Positions 20,853-33,700 are shown, counted from the first letter of the stretch. The stretch is 64,000 nt of DNA from Deroplatys truncata (GCA_030765065.1 CM060977.1:127290295-127354294); one strand, 5' to 3'. Notes: generated by a model from the sequence alone, not told the origin. Numbers and translations are program-made.

Positions 20853-21803
20853 TCTGATGTGTTACAATCACATGACTTTCTCTACTCTTGTACAAACTAT
20901 TTTTACAAACCCTTATTCTCCATCTATTTCATATTAATCGAGATAAACATTTGCAGAAACGATCTTTTGACATGCAAAGAGAATTACATTTTACACCTAG
21001 CAACCAGTTATAAAAATATTTCACTATCGTTTAAGGCTTACAATGTTCCCCTTGTTTTGTATCCACAAGGGCAATATAGAAATACAGTAGCCTTTAAGCA
21101 TAGACATATCTCTTAATAGCTGGTTACTAGGTGCAGCACCATTCTCTTTGCCACAGATTAATACTCTTTGCATATTCAGGACAAAAACAATGAATAATGA
21201 ATTCGCATTTGAGAAAATAAATATTGAAACATTTAAGGGAATAACTAGCAATATCTCGAAAATGGTTCCAACAAAAAATGTATATGAGAGAAATTGTGTA
21301 TTCTAACGCGATCCACGTTTTTTGTGTAGTAAATCTTTGTCTATCTCTTATGGTTTACTAGTTATGCAAAAGTCGTTCACAATGAAGAATACTTTTGGAG
21401 ACATTCCCAGAAAATTAAGATATACATTTTATTTATCATGAAAATATCTTAAACGTATGATATTTTAATCAAAATCGTTAGAGCCATTTTTGAAAAATTA
21501 AAATTTTCGAAAAATGTTCCATGTAAAGGGTAATCTGGGGTACGGGATTTTCTTGAAAACCTTCGTGTCACATCTCTGGAAGATACTGAACCTAAATACC
21601 AAGTTTGTGTTTATCCAACTGTTCGTTTCTGAGTTATGCTGTTCACAGGCGCACACACACACAGACACACACAGAAATGTTTCCAAAAATGCTTTTTTGG
21701 GATTCAGGGGGTCTCAAAACATATATTTCCGGTGAAATCTCGGTATCGAATTTTTGGGTGGAAAACAATACTTCCCTTACTTACTATACGTAGTAGAGAA
21801 ATT
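20853..21803 (-). mobile_element. Family A copy, subfamily A3
   Basis: Minus-oriented, 951 bp, flanked by A-runs on both sides. It is longer than A1 because it contains an internal inverted duplication: the segment around TGCAAAGAGAATTAC / ACCTAGCAACCAG is followed by a reversed relative ending CACCATTCTCTTTGCC. The microsatellite is CACACACACAGACACAC near 21653. Confidence 0.85.
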
Positions 21804-21812
21804 AAAAAAAGG

Positions 21813-22190
21813 TATGAAACATATCAGACAGTGATATAAGTGTATTGTTGGTGTGCACTATTACCTCTTACGATGACGAAAGGAGTTTCTCACCATATGG
21901 CTTTTGCTTAACTAAGAGACTGAGAACGTTCGCTTTCGACAACCTATGATATAACCTGCATGAGCGATACAGGTAGCACCCGTTGTTTACATCTGGACTC
22001 ATCCTCTCTCCTTCAATATAAACGGACTTCAGAATAAGGTAAGTTAACTTCATAAAAACGGTCACACTAATCCGTCCCGTACTTATTTATTACATACGGC
22101 ACTTGGCCCAATGGACACTAATTATACCTGAAATGAATATAATAATTGGGAAAGGAAATTTGGGAAGAAAGTGTTCGAGGCCTAAGTTTA
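21813..22190. other. Unassigned spacer
   Basis: Nothing recognised. Confidence 0.5.
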
Positions 22191-22194
22191 AAGT

Positions 22195-22335
22195 ACCTTC
22201 CTGCATTTGCCAGTTATGAGGACGAAGAAAACCTAGAAAAACCACGGAGAGGGAGGACAGTCCCGCCGGGATGTGAAACGTCGACCTCCCGTTCTTGAGT
22301 CTGAGCTGTAATGACTTTCACTACCCGTGTCGTGT
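22195..22335 (-). mobile_element. SINE remnant
   Basis: The minus strand reads a degraded head with GGGAGGTCGACGTTTCACAT and CCCGGCGGGA, then CCGTGGTTTTTCTAGGTTTTC. The layout matches a tRNA head followed by the conserved CC..GGTTTTC box of the other SINEs here. Only the first ~140 bp are clear. Confidence 0.5.
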
Positions 22336-22353
22336 AAATACTTTATCAAAAAA

Positions 22354-23185
22354 TCTGATGTGTTACACTCACATGAGTTTCTCTACTCTTGTACAAACTA
22401 TTTTTACAAACGCTTATTCTCCATAAGCTTCATGTTAATAGAGATGTTACTCTTATTGCTAATTTTCTTGTAGATGAAAGGGGAATTGGTAGGTTTAAAG
22501 CGATAGTCAAATATTTTAAGTGCTGGTTGCTATGTGGAGTATTCCATTCTCTTTGCATTACCAGGACAAAAAAAATTAATAACGAATTCCCATTTGAGAA
22601 AAAGTATAACTATTGGAAAACCTAAGGGAATAACTAGCAATATCTCGAAAATGGTTCACCCAACAAAAAAAATGTATATGACATAAATTGTGTGTTTTAA
22701 CGCAATCTACATTTTTTGTGTAGTAAAATTTTGTCTATCTCTTATGGTTTACCAGTTATGCAAAAGTCGTTCACAATGAATAATGCTTTTGGAGACATTC
22801 CCAGAACATTCAAGATATACATTTTATTTGTCATGAAAGTATCTTAAATACTTTAATCAAACTCGTTAGAGCCATTTTTGAGAAAATTAAAATTTTCGAA
22901 AAATGTTCCAAGTAAAGGGTAATCTGGGTTGGGGGAATTTTCTTGAAAACCTTCGTGTCGCATCTCTGGAAGATACTGAACCTAAATACCAAGTTAGGTG
23001 TTCATCCGACTGTTCGTTATGCTGTTCACAGACAGACACACAGACACGCACACGGACATGTTTCCAAAAATGCTTCTTTTTGGATTCAGGGGGCCTCGAA
23101 ACATATATTTCCGGTGAAATCTCGGTATCGAATTTTTGGGTGGAATACAATAGCTCCCCTACTTACTATACGTAGTAAAGAAAGT
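22354..23185 (-). mobile_element. Family A copy, A1, full length
   Basis: 832 bp from TCTGATGTGTTACACTCAC to TACGTAGTAAAGAAAGT, with A-runs outside both ends. The hairpin ATGTG/CACAT is intact. The CACAGACACGCACACG tract is at 23030-23055. Confidence 0.88.
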
Positions 23186-23189
23186 AAAA

Positions 23190-23944
23190 AGTGTATGCAT
23201 ATTCTCGTTCCCCGTTAGTCTTGTTAGTCCGTTCCTCCACTTCATTCTTCCTAAAACCGAATTTTTTGAAATCGAAATTTCTAAAACAGTTTTCCTAAAA
23301 ATGTTTCTTCTTAAAGTCATTTTCCTATAGATAACAATATTGCAGTGATAATACATTAAGAGAATAAATATAACAACACGGCCTCGTGCCACAGGTGTAA
23401 ACCTTTGTCCGTAGGAGGTGAGCGGGCCGCCAAGCATAGCGAGCCACAGCAAAACCTTAGGATCCTGTCGTTTCTATGCTTAACCCGAGATTAGCCTGAG
23501 GGTCTGTGTGGGTGTGTGTGAAAGCTCGTATTTCTATAATTACATGTCCCCTACTCCTCCCTCTACCATCAGAATCCACCCCAACATTCCCAACCCTACC
23601 AGTTAATTTTTACCAATATTCTCCGCTGCTCCCCATTACCGAGACAAACAATAAATAAGAATATTAGGAAAATAAGTTTAGTAAAAGTGGAAAAATGCTT
23701 AATAGGAAAAGTGTTAATGGAAAATTCAGTTTAGGATGTATTATGAAAAATGACCGGGAGTCGATCGATAGGACAGATCCTGATGATCCACGGTTCCAAA
23801 TGTATAATAAATGCTTTTTAAATTCTTATTCCTATTTTTCAAACACTGTCCTACACAATTTTAGCACGAAGTTCCTTTTTTATAATATATTTAAGGTTTT
23901 ACACGAGGATTAACGTATCAAATACCATTAATATAACAATTAAT
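23190..23944. other. Unassigned DNA
   Basis: No family recognised. The stretch 23390-23450 has a GC-rich segment (GTAGGAGGTGAGCGGGCCGCC). No convincing gene. Confidence 0.4.
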
Positions 23945-24590
23945 CAGCTACTACGTTTTAATCCAAATAAATCTTTGCATAAATAGCTACATTATACATT
24001 TCGTTATAGATACAAACGGAACAGCGACAGTCAAATGTTTAAGAACTGGACGCTATATGCTGGCTTTAAGAATGTTAAAGAATATCTAGAAGCGGCTTAT
24101 GCCACAAAAATTATTTTAAATAAAATATGTGTTGTAAAGAGATACATTTTTTGTATAGTACGTTTTTGCCTATCCCTTAAAGTTTACTAGTTATATAAAA
24201 TTAAAAAAATTTCTTACCAATAAAGATGACAGATGGGCAGTTTCCCGAAAATTCAATATGGACATTTTGTCATGTAAATGATTTTAGAAAATAAAAAATT
24301 TCGAAAAATGTTCCATGTAAAGGGTAGTTTGGGGTGGGGGAGCTTTGTTGAAAATCTTCGTGTCCCATCTTTGGAAGATATTGAACCTAAATACCTTTGG
24401 GATTTATCCGACTTATGGCTTTGAGTTATGCTGTTCATTGACACATCGACAGACAAAAAACTCGTTTCCAAAAATGCTTATTTGAATTCAGACACCTCAA
24501 AAAACATATATTTCCGGTGAAATCTTGGTATCGAATTTTTGGGTGGAATACAATACTTACCCTACTTACTGCGTGTAGTTGAGAAATACG
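23945..24590 (-). mobile_element. Family A (A2) copy
   Basis: Starts inside the family at AAATCTTTGCATAAATAGC and ends at TGTAGTTGAGAAATACGTAAAAA. Most internal landmarks are present with small deletions. Confidence 0.75.
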
Positions 24591-24599
24591 TAAAAACAT

Positions 24600-24680
24600 A
24601 CGTAGATAGAAGAATAAGCATTTATAAGAATAATCTGTAGAAGAGTAAGCAGAGAAAGTCATGTGAATGCAACACATGAG
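24600..24680 (+). mobile_element. Family A 3'-end fragment
   Basis: Only the last ~80 bp: GAATAAGCATTTATAAGAAT, CAGAGAAAGTCATGTGAATG, CAACACATGAG. It lies tail-on after an inverted copy, so it may be the end of an older copy that the minus copy entered. Confidence 0.6.
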
Positions 24681-25164
24681 CTGATTGTACCATATGATGC
24701 TTGGACTTTACTTGGCTTATACACATAGAGCGAAAACTGAGTAAACAGTTTAATGCAAATAATATTTTTTTCTCGAATAAATGCATGTTTTTAAAATTGG
24801 AAATATATTCGGCAGGAGCGTTTCGGGTTTGAGTGAGCGTGACGAGAATGTGCATGGAATCCTGGTCTCAGCGCCCGGAGCAAGAGAAAGTCCCGGGTCG
24901 AGCAATGTCACCAGCTAGTGTGTTGGGACTAGGGGATTCACGCTATATTAAAACTGATAGAACCATATAAGCCCTGAATGTTGCAACGTTTCACATATAG
25001 TAAAACTCTGCATAGCCCTTAGCATTTTATTTACAAGCTGAGAAAGAATCTGTTGAGGGCAGATTAAAGGTCCTATTCCACCAATGTTAAATCTGCTGAA
25101 TTCATAACCCACTTCAATAACCAGTCACGATATCGCACTGAAATTTATATAGAATTTAGATAAA
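24681..25164. other. Unassigned spacer
   Basis: Nothing recognised. Confidence 0.5.
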
Positions 25165-25712
25165 TGCTTCCAAGTTCACCGATCTACTTTTCGTGTTTTT
25201 TATTTTCTCGTAAGATGGCTAACGTATTTGAGTTAAATAGTTCTGTTTAAGGTATTTACATGAATAATAAAGTGTATATCTTGAATGGTTTTGAGGACAG
25301 TTAAGTCCACTTCATTTGCAATGAATTTTTTACAATTTTGTGTAACTGGTAAACTATAAAAGTGGACAAAAACTTTCCCAACAAAAACTGTAGATTTTTA
25401 AAACATACAACTTATTTCAAATGCATTTTTGTGGAATCAGGAATTTCCGAATGTACGTTATTAGACTGAATTTTTGAGCAGTTTATCATTTTTTAAATAA
25501 CGCCTATTCCAGTTGTTTCTCGTGATGCCATTCCACTCAGCTCAGCCTCCTTGTACATATAACGAAATGTACAATTGGATAATTTTTGTAAGCGTCTGTC
25601 TCAACATAAAAAAAGAGAAAAAGATTTTGTAAGAATAGTTTTTGAAGGTATATGCAATTAAATGATAGTGACTAGAGAAATACATGTAAATGTGACGAGA
25701 TATTTTCTTTTT
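25165..25712 (+). mobile_element. Strongly diverged family A (A2) copy
   Basis: Recognisable by the order TTTCTCGTAAGATGGCTAACG, AAGTGTATATCTTGAAT, AAGTCCACTTCATT, TAACTGGTAAACTAT and the end GACTAGAGAAATACATGTAA with GAGATATTTT. The 5' third is gone. Confidence 0.65.
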
Positions 25713-26032
25713 TTAAACAAATTTTAAAAAGTAAAGTCACTTCATTTGTTTGACTTTTTATAGTCTGACGACTCGGCTTTTTACGCATGGTTGAAGATAT
25801 TAAGTCAGAGGGGCTTTAGTAAGCAAACCATCAAGTCAAGAATGTGATATAACGGGTGCAATAATATTAAAAAAGAAAGAAAGAAAGCAACATTGGATGA
25901 ACATGCTGGCGGTGCAGAGGAAACAAGATAATAAGGATTGTAGAAAGTAGAATTGTTAGAAGGCCACTAATTGTTTTTTTCGATTAGATCTGCGTAAAGA
26001 TAAATAACGTTAGCCTAAATAAAATAACATAA

Positions 26033-26067
<35 letters not shown>

Positions 26068-27219
26068 GAAGAAGAAGAAGAAGAAGAAATCGGTTTGTTG
26101 GGATGCAATTGTTGGAACATAACCTGAAAATCTGGCTAAAACCATACAATGTAAGGATGTCATTTAAAAGTCTGCCAATACACCTGTAAATCCTCCTTCC
26201 CTCATTTGACTCTGAGGCTTAAGAGACGCTCTTGCTCATATTCCTTGCAGTGTTCCAAAATGTTTTAAAGCTAAAGCTTTACTTAAGTTATACTTCTGAA
26301 AATATTGGTTTTACACATCTTGGTCATAGGCACTCTGTGCTCTGCATTTATTTGCCGCAACATTTACAATGCATGACATGTCAAATCAGAACCCATTAAA
26401 ATAATAATTAAGCTCCTAAGAGCAAGTCACAGAATATATATATATAGATAGATAGAACACATTATAAGGATGTTCCCTACCAAATTCATCAAATCTGTCT
26501 TATTTGTAGTATTTTAAAGAAATTTATCTCAAATTGTATGCATTTCTGGTGCTCTACGAACGTGTTGAAATACTTAATGGTATATCACCAATGCTATTTT
26601 TGTATACAAAAGAGTTTCCATAATAAAAAATATTTACACAACTGTTAAACTATTTAAGTGTTTATCTAGGGTTACAATCAGTTGTAGCTTTCTTGTTACA
26701 CATCAGTCTAATTGCCTTTTTTCAGAATCAATATCTTTCATTTCTTCAGACGATTATATGTACGTATCCTAAGTATGAATATAGGCAAAATAATCGTTTT
26801 AGTACGCTTAAATTTACCCGAGGTATTAATTTTCTTACAATAAAAATGTATTCACAACTGTTTTTTGCAAGCATGGTTTATATGAAGTTTCTAGGAATCC
26901 GGATAAACACCCAAGAACTTAATGTCTTCTTTCTGTATTTAGTACCTAAAGTAATTTTTAGGTTTTGCGCTTTAATCTATTTAAACAATGATATGCAGCA
27001 CACCAATCATTATCTATAAATTAATACCATTTAATTTCTCATTAATTGAATCAAAGCTAGATAACGCACATTTACGGCTAGATAATCAACAAATGAATAA
27101 GTTATGGTATTAATAGTGCACTACTCAGAGTGCGTATTTTGTATTCTCATCTCTTATCGATGGAGGGAGTCATACGTGGAGTGTTCGGATTATAAAACGA
27201 GGCAGCGCATCCCGCTACA
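25713..27219. other. Unassigned AT-rich DNA
   Basis: About 1.5 kb. It holds a microsatellite at 26034-26089 and a GATA/AT tract near 26435-26455. An open frame at 26693-27019 (108 codons, plus) has no recognisable domain and has the composition of AT-rich non-coding DNA. I do not call it a gene. Confidence 0.45.
26034..26089. repeat. Compound (AAT)n(AAG)n microsatellite
   Basis: About 11 AAT-type units are followed by about 7 AAG units. Confidence 0.95.
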
Positions 27220-27370
27220 AGGTATACAATAATATAAACATATACAATGACTGTAATATACACTTTTTATATATTGTTACATACACATATTGCTTTAAGG
27301 CGGGCTGTTATTGAATTTATATATTATATAATTAGACTGAAATCATTTAAGTGTTAAAAATACTGCCTCA
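27220..27370 (-). mobile_element. Family B LTR, partial
   Basis: Only the outermost ~150 bp are present. They match the ends of the full copies at 28849 and 47316: TATACAATAATATAAACATA, GCTTTAAGGCGGGCTGTTA and the terminus AAAATACTGCCTCA at 27370. It is truncated on the left. Confidence 0.75.
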
Positions 27371-28326
27371 GTTGCATGTAGCCAAAATGTAACTGGAGCA
27401 GTAAGTAAGTGCTAAATATACAAGATACAATTCAAGTCTTCAGAAGCATATACAGAGAATCATATATTCACTTTGCATTTCTCTTGAACGTTCTTATAAA
27501 TTTTCAGAGAAAAGAAACGCAGGTCAGGTAATAAAGAAGTTGGAATATGTGCCTATAACATGACCTCGCTCTAAGCAAAACTACCCGTGCTAGCTCGTGC
27601 CACCTCGGCCTTACATAACTGTTATGATTGTGGGAGCTCGTAACTCTTTATTGAATGCAACGCAAGAATCGAAACAAACTAAAAGTTAACACTTTAAAGA
27701 AAAACCCAGCGAAGCAACAGATTTGGACAGGGATGTATCTTCATGCAAGTAACATTAAATAAAAATCTAAAAAAAATTATACAAATTTACATAAATACTA
27801 ATAATTAACAATTTAACAACGAAAATATAATTTAGATAAAACGGATAATCACCCCCCTAAGGAAACACTCAATAAAAGCCGGTAAAATTTAATAGTTTAG
27901 ATAAAGTATAGAAATTAATAGTATAACAACAATAATATATTGGAATGTAACATTTAAATAAACTCTAAACCTTAAAAACAGAAATAAACTTTGAAAATTA
28001 ACAACATACGGCCAGAAAATGCGGGTAAAATACAATGCCCAAAGAAAAATGGTTTAATCTCCGCCCTTAGCTTCCCGATCTCGTTATATCTTTACATTTG
28101 AAATATACTTACTATAGGGAATTTGCAACGAGCGAAAGCAAGCTAACCGAGGCAGCCAGAACAGCCCAAAACGTTTATTCATAAAGGCATTTACGCCATT
28201 GGAGAAACTTACCCCGCAATCTGGACACGTACTTCGAGAAGCTGTAGAGCCAACTTCCTCATCGCAACCTGGGTGAAACTAAAAACCTGATAGTGGCGCC
28301 GCGACTGGCGAAAAATATACCATATA
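27371..28326. other. Unassigned AT-rich DNA
   Basis: No gene or repeat family recognised. Confidence 0.5.
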
Positions 28327-28685
28327 TAGGGTGGACAATTTAAGTTGAAATTGTACAACATCTCTAACACTAAGCTTGTAGAAAGAAATTTCCTTAATAA
28401 AAGTTGCTTGATATTATGCGGAAAAGTAAATGCCATCAGTCGTATTTTCTTTGGAGTTATGATAGTCATTTTAGGGTCAATTTAATTTTTTTAAATTGTG
28501 AACCTACAATTAGGGTAAAATTAAATTGACCCTAAAATCACAATCACAATTTCCTGCAAACAAAACACGACTGATGGCATTTACTTTCCCCCATAATATC
28601 AAGCAACTTTTATTCCAAGCATTTCTTTTGTACAACGCTTACTTTTGGAGATATTGCACAGTCTCAACTTGAATGGTCCAGCCTG
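28327..28685. mobile_element. Hairpin MITE, family M, ~170-bp terminal inverted repeats
   Basis: Left arm TAGGGTGGACAATTTAAG and right arm CTTGAATGGTCCAGCCTG are termini of long imperfect inverted repeats. They share AAAAGTTGCTTGATATTATG, AAATGCCATCAGTCGT and TTTTAGGGTCAATTTAATTT. They almost meet in the middle, so the element is essentially one hairpin with no coding space. TATA occurs on both sides, consistent with a TA target and a mariner-type source. A single arm recurs at 31002 and a remnant at 37375. Confidence 0.8.
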
Positions 28686-28848
28686 TATATACCCTTCACG
28701 AACAGATCGCGAACTGTATGACAATGGTAAAATTTACGAAAATTTCAAATCTTTTGTGCTGTAACGGCACAGTACTATTTAAAGCAAAAGGAAAATCATT
28801 TATATAATTAATAATAAAAATACTGGAGCCATTATTGAGCCCTGAAGT

Positions 28849-29865
28849 TGAAGTAGTTGTATTGTTCTTTTGTTATTTGCCTCACGCTTTGGGAGCCAAT
28901 TTGAAGAAGAATGTTTGTTGCTGCTACGTATGGAAAGTCAGTTTGAAGAAGATGTATTATATTTGGACTGTTGGGGAGCCGAACATGAAGTAGTTTCAAC
29001 CGCACGTATGGTACCCGGTAGCCTTCGTCCCAAACTTAAAAGTATTAACTTTGTAATTTGACTGATTCTTTAAATATTATATATTTATTTTTGCCTCGGC
29101 TGCGTCAGTATTATTGTTAGAGACATGGATTTCTTTGCAGGGAGTAGTGCGGCTAAGAATATAGGCTTACACAGATTATAATTTGTACTTCACTCCATTT
29201 ATTAATGCCTGATACGATTTAAATAACACTTAACTGAAATAGAGAGAGAGAGAGAGCTGTGAGATTTTTTTTTATTAATTACTTGCACTTTTTAACACGT
29301 AAACTATTTTCGTCTCACACGAATACGTATTAAATTTCTCGAGGACGCATCTCGCGTCCGGTTAGGAACACTGCCTACAACCAACGCGTCCGGTTAGGAA
29401 CACTGTCTACAACCAACGCGTCCGGTTAGGAGCGCTCTCTACAAGTAACTGACTTCTAAATTTGTACATTTTGCTCCATTTAAGTTTCCTAGTCCTAGTC
29501 CAATACAATACCTCCATTTATCTAAAGCTTTTTCTGGTTGTTGGTTGGCTATTTTATAAACTGTAACAAAATTACATTATGGTTGCTTAAGAATGAGTAG
29601 TAGCATTATTAAACCTTCTAATTCATTATTGCCTCATTGTTAGCAACTTTTAACCTATTATTCTCACAGCTCCTATATTATTAAATTACGTAATACATTC
29701 ACATAACATCATTACATATATACAATTATATAAACATACATAATGACTGTAGTATACACTTTTTATATCTTGTTATATACACATATTGCTTTAAGGTGGG
29801 CTGTTATTATATTTTTTATTATATAATTTGCCTGAAATCATTTAAGTGTTAATAATACTTCTTCA
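28849..29865 (-). mobile_element. Solo LTR, family B, TSD AAGT
   Basis: 1017 bp from TGAAGTAGTTG to ATACTTCTTCA. It is flanked by AAGT at 28845-28848 and 29866-29869. The minus strand is sense, as judged from plus-oriented relatives that have CCAAT boxes, a TCAGTT initiator and AATAAA. Contains a short (GA)n at 29240-29257. A tandem run of the CTTCAA/TACGT tail units lies at 28855-29010. Confidence 0.82.
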
Positions 29866-31001
29866 AAGTTCACCAGGATTACAATATTACTCAATTAACC
29901 AATTTATATTTGGATTTATAGCAACAATTTTAATTCTTTTAACATGAGTATTCGAGAATTTTGTTTATAAGTATATTAATATGCGTTATTTTTCCTTAGT
30001 TCCGATCATTTATGGTATCACTTAAGTATGACTTTATAAACGTCAAAGCACCAGCATTAAAACATGATATGTAATGCAATTTTTAATAGACCTTATGTGA
30101 TATGGTGTAAAATGCTTTTGACATCATAAAACCTGTTAATGGTACTTCTATGAGTATAGAATTTGACTCCAGTCCAAAAAAACTATTACCAGTTTTGAAG
30201 AAAAGGCTTTCTTTGAGCTCTGGAGAAAGTAGTGGGGTTAATGACGCAACGTATTGCAATAGATTTTACTGAACATAAGATTGATAAATGGTAACATTGT
30301 GACCACCTCTGTTTTTTACTATAATTCTAACCACTGGATTGGCAACATATAACCAAACTGCCGAAGGATAACATTACAATGTAAACCTTATATTTTAATG
30401 CCATTCTTCTTATTGCCGTTTAGTAGCAGCAACAACTTTAACCTTCGTCTCCATGTTACTGATGAAAGCTCTCATATATGTAAATGTTCGTAGTTGTCGT
30501 TCAGTTTAACCATAAATGCAAATAATTCTTTACTCCTTCCTCTAGAAGGCTGAATTATGATGTTTAGTTAATTGCTTAGTCTTTATTTGTGCACCAATAG
30601 TAGCAAAACACTTTTATAGAAGTGGTATCCAAACCACCCCTTCAAATCAGTAGTTTACAACATCTTTCATTGGTTAGTTTTAAATACTCTAAATTGTTTT
30701 TTCAGTCCAGTCACATAGACAAATGATACCGTCTGGGTGGAGTCAGAAGTTGGGTTACCTGAAGGTGGATCTTACGGAGGGAAAACACTTTTTATGCACG
30801 GGCCTACAATAACTAAAGGTAAACTTTACTTCTGTGATAGTTATGTCGCTGTGAATTGATTCAAGATTTTAAAATAACAAAAATAAAACCACACAAATAT
30901 GACCTGGAAATGTAAAACTGTTTTTCTATTGGACTCGAAATTTCATTTATTAACTTAATTCTCCAAATGTTGATTCCTTTATATAATATTTTATCAATAT
31001 A
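29866..31001. other. Unassigned DNA
   Basis: About 1.1 kb with no family or gene that I can name. Confidence 0.45.
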
Positions 31002-31170
31002 CAGAGCGGACCATTTAAGTTGAGAATGTACAATATCTTCAAAACTAAAGCGTTGTAGAAAGAAATGTCTTGAATAAAAGTTGCTTGATATTATGGGGGA
31101 AAATAAGTGTTTTGTTTGGGGGGATTGTGATGATCATTTTAGAGTTCAATTGAACTTTTATTTTTTTTAA
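31002..31170 (+). mobile_element. Single arm of MITE family M
   Basis: CAGAGCGGACCATTTAAG, then AAAAGTTGCTTGATATTATG and ATTTTAGAGTTCAATTGAAC, matches one arm of the element at 28327. The other arm is missing. Confidence 0.75.
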
Positions 31171-31379
31171 AAATTGGCACTAGTTTATAGAGCAGGTAGG
31201 TAATTTACTGTTCCATTATATATTCCAACGTTTAATTTTATTATCAGGATTTCGTTAGCAATTTAAATACATGTAAAAATCAGCTTGAATATTCCAGGTT
31301 TCTCCTTTAGAGATAATCAGAAGGGGAAAATTTTCTTTCTGATTATCAGAGGGGACTCTGCAATCATCCAGTGAGGATA

Positions 31380-31830
31380 TTGTACCTATGCCCCACAAGG
31401 GGGCGCCCCGGGAGGGAAGAGATGGTGAGAGGACACCGGGCACAGCGATGTCAGGGTGCCTAAAATTTCGAGATTGAGACGCCCCGACAGCCTGACAGAC
31501 AGATCGGGGACCCCCTTCCTATGCAGGGGTCAACACCCGCCTTCGAAGGTCTGTATCCCAACAACGAGCTGAGAACCAGGGACGGAGAAGGTTCCACAGA
31601 GAGCTCCTATTTTTCCTTGCCACGCCGCACCGAAACACCAGCGCCGACACTTCAAACCCTGAAACAGATCTGACGAGGTGAAGGATGAATGAAATTATGA
31701 ATGGAACGAAATGGAGGTACGGAAATTCGGTAACTGAAAGAAGCCCGGGAGAACCTCCGCCGGGGATCGAACCCGGGACCTCCCGAATGCGGGCCACAGA
31801 AGTTGCCCCTGATCCATCCCGCATGGTTAA
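31380..31830 (-). mobile_element. Long tRNA-headed SINE, family S1-long
   Basis: On the minus strand it has a head ending near 31830 (ATGCGGGATGGATCAG), then GGGAGGTCCCGGGTTCGATC as B box. A GC-rich body of about 400 bp includes TTTCAGGGTTTGAAGTGTCG. It shares order and motifs with 52690-53152 and, without head, with 34101-34465. The open frames crossing it (up to 144 codons) are repeat sequence. Confidence 0.8.
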
Positions 31831-31972
31831 GGGAAATTTGTTATACTGAGATTCATTAAGGTAAATTAAATATAACGAAACCATATTTTTATACGCAATA
31901 ATGGGTCCAACTGTGGGATCACTTTGTAAGCAGATTGATAGCGCAATTAACATAATAAAAGTGTATGAAAAA

Positions 31973-32804
31973 TCTGTCTTTCTCTACTCTTGTACAAACT
32001 ATTTTTACAAACGCTTATTCTCCATATGCTTCATGTTAATCGAGATATCGAGGTGTTAATCTTATTGCTAATTTTCTTGTAGATGCAAGGGGAATTGGTA
32101 AGCTTTAAGCGATAGTCAAATATTTTAAGAGGTGGTTGCTATGTGGAGTATTCCATTCTCTTTGCATTACTAGGACAAAAAAAATGAATAACGAATTTGA
32201 GAAAAAGTATAACTATTGGAAAATTTAAGGGAATAACAAGCAATATCTCGAAAATGGTTCACTCAACAACAAAAAAATGTATATGACATAAATTGTGTAT
32301 TCTAACGCGATCTACATTTTTTGTGTAGTAAAATTGTGTCTATCTCTTATGGTTTACCAGTTATGCAAAAGTCGTTTGCAATGAAGAATACCTTTGGAGA
32401 CATTCCCAGAAAATTCGAGATATACATTTCATTTGTCATGAAAATATCTTAAAATATGATATTTTAATCAAAATCGTTAGAGCCATTTTTGAGAAAATTG
32501 AAATTTTCGAAAAACGTTCCATGTAAAGGGTAATCTGGGGTGGGGAATTTTCCTTAAAACCTTCGTGTCGCATCTCTGGAAGATACTGAACCTAAATACC
32601 AAGTTTGGTGTTTATCCGACTGATCGTTTCTGAGTTATGCTGTTCACAGACACACACACACACACACACACACGGACTAGTTTTCAAAAATGCTTTTTTT
32701 GGATTCAGGGGGTCTCAAAACATGTATTTCCGGTGAAATCTCGGTATCGAATTCTTGGGTGGAATACAATACTTCCCCTACTTACTATTCGTAGTAGAGA
32801 AAGT
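31973..32804 (-). mobile_element. Family A copy, A1
   Basis: 832 bp, from TCTG joined directly to TCTTTCTCTACTC (the hairpin segment is deleted) to TTCGTAGTAGAGAAAGT. A-runs lie on both sides. The (CA)n tract at 32648-32672 is one of the longest in the window. Confidence 0.87.
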
Positions 32805-33545
32805 AAAAATATTTTATTTAGCTAAAGTCAGTGGATTTTGTATTCCGAGTTGTTACATAATGTATTGTTTTTAATTCCTAGACTTATCGAGCACGTCTTA
32901 TGGTTTCACCTTACAGGGTATTATTTGCTTCGTCAGAGCAATCCTTTTAAGAACTGTAGGAACGTTAGATGAATTTAGGGTATGCATTTATTATTGAATT
33001 AACGATTTAAGAAGCTTTTATAGGCTGCATTATGCTATTAAATGGGATAAAACTAAGTTGAAGTTACAAACTCTAGTTTGTAGCTCCTATAAATAAAATG
33101 GAGAACTCAGTCTAAAAGAATTAATATCTAAAAGCAACGCGTTGGAATGCACTGAAGTTTCTGGATAGTCGTAAAATAAAATGTATTTCATAGCTTAAGC
33201 TCAATGAGGGCAGTATACGCTAACCACTTTAACGTAGTGGGGACACATAAAACTTTAAATTCGAGGATAAAATTGAACTAACTTTTAAAGGACTTCCCTA
33301 AAATTGATATGTGAAATAAACTTTTAAGATTAAATTGGACTACTTTGGTATTTTACTCATGCTAGTGGACATAATTCTGTTAATTGCGCTTAAAACACGC
33401 ATACTTTTAATGACGTCAAAATATCAAATATGTGTTCCAGATATAAGTTCTAAAGAACACATGTTCCTAAATCTAATTCATGGTATTTTATGGAAACTCG
33501 AATCTGTTTGCAGTTCCATGAAGAATATAGACTAGACTCTACCAA
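32805..33545. other. Unassigned AT-rich DNA
   Basis: Nothing recognised. Confidence 0.5.
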
Positions 33546-33700
33546 GCGGGATGGCTCAGGCGATAATGTCTATGACCCGCATTCGGGAGGTAGTGAGTTC
33601 GATTTCTTTGATCTATCTTTCTGACCCATTGGTTTTTTTCGGGGTTTTCCCGGGTCGCCAGGCGAATGTTGGGAAGGATCATTACATCCCTGAAAATTTC
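33546..33700 (+). mobile_element. SINE head, family S1
   Basis: GCGGGATGGCTCAGGCGATA (A box), CCCGCATTCGGGAGG, a degraded B box AGTTCGATTTC, then GACCCATTGG and GGGGTTTTCCCGGGTCGCC. It is cut off after ~150 bp where a minus-strand SINE tail begins. Confidence 0.75.

Noticed and set aside
26693..27019. 108-codon plus-strand open frame
   Set aside because: Composition follows the AT-rich DNA around it. No domain, start context or neighbouring exon supports coding.
31519..31953. 144-codon minus-strand open frame as a gene
   Set aside because: It lies mostly inside a tRNA-headed SINE and runs out into flanking DNA. GC-rich SINE bodies give long frames by chance.
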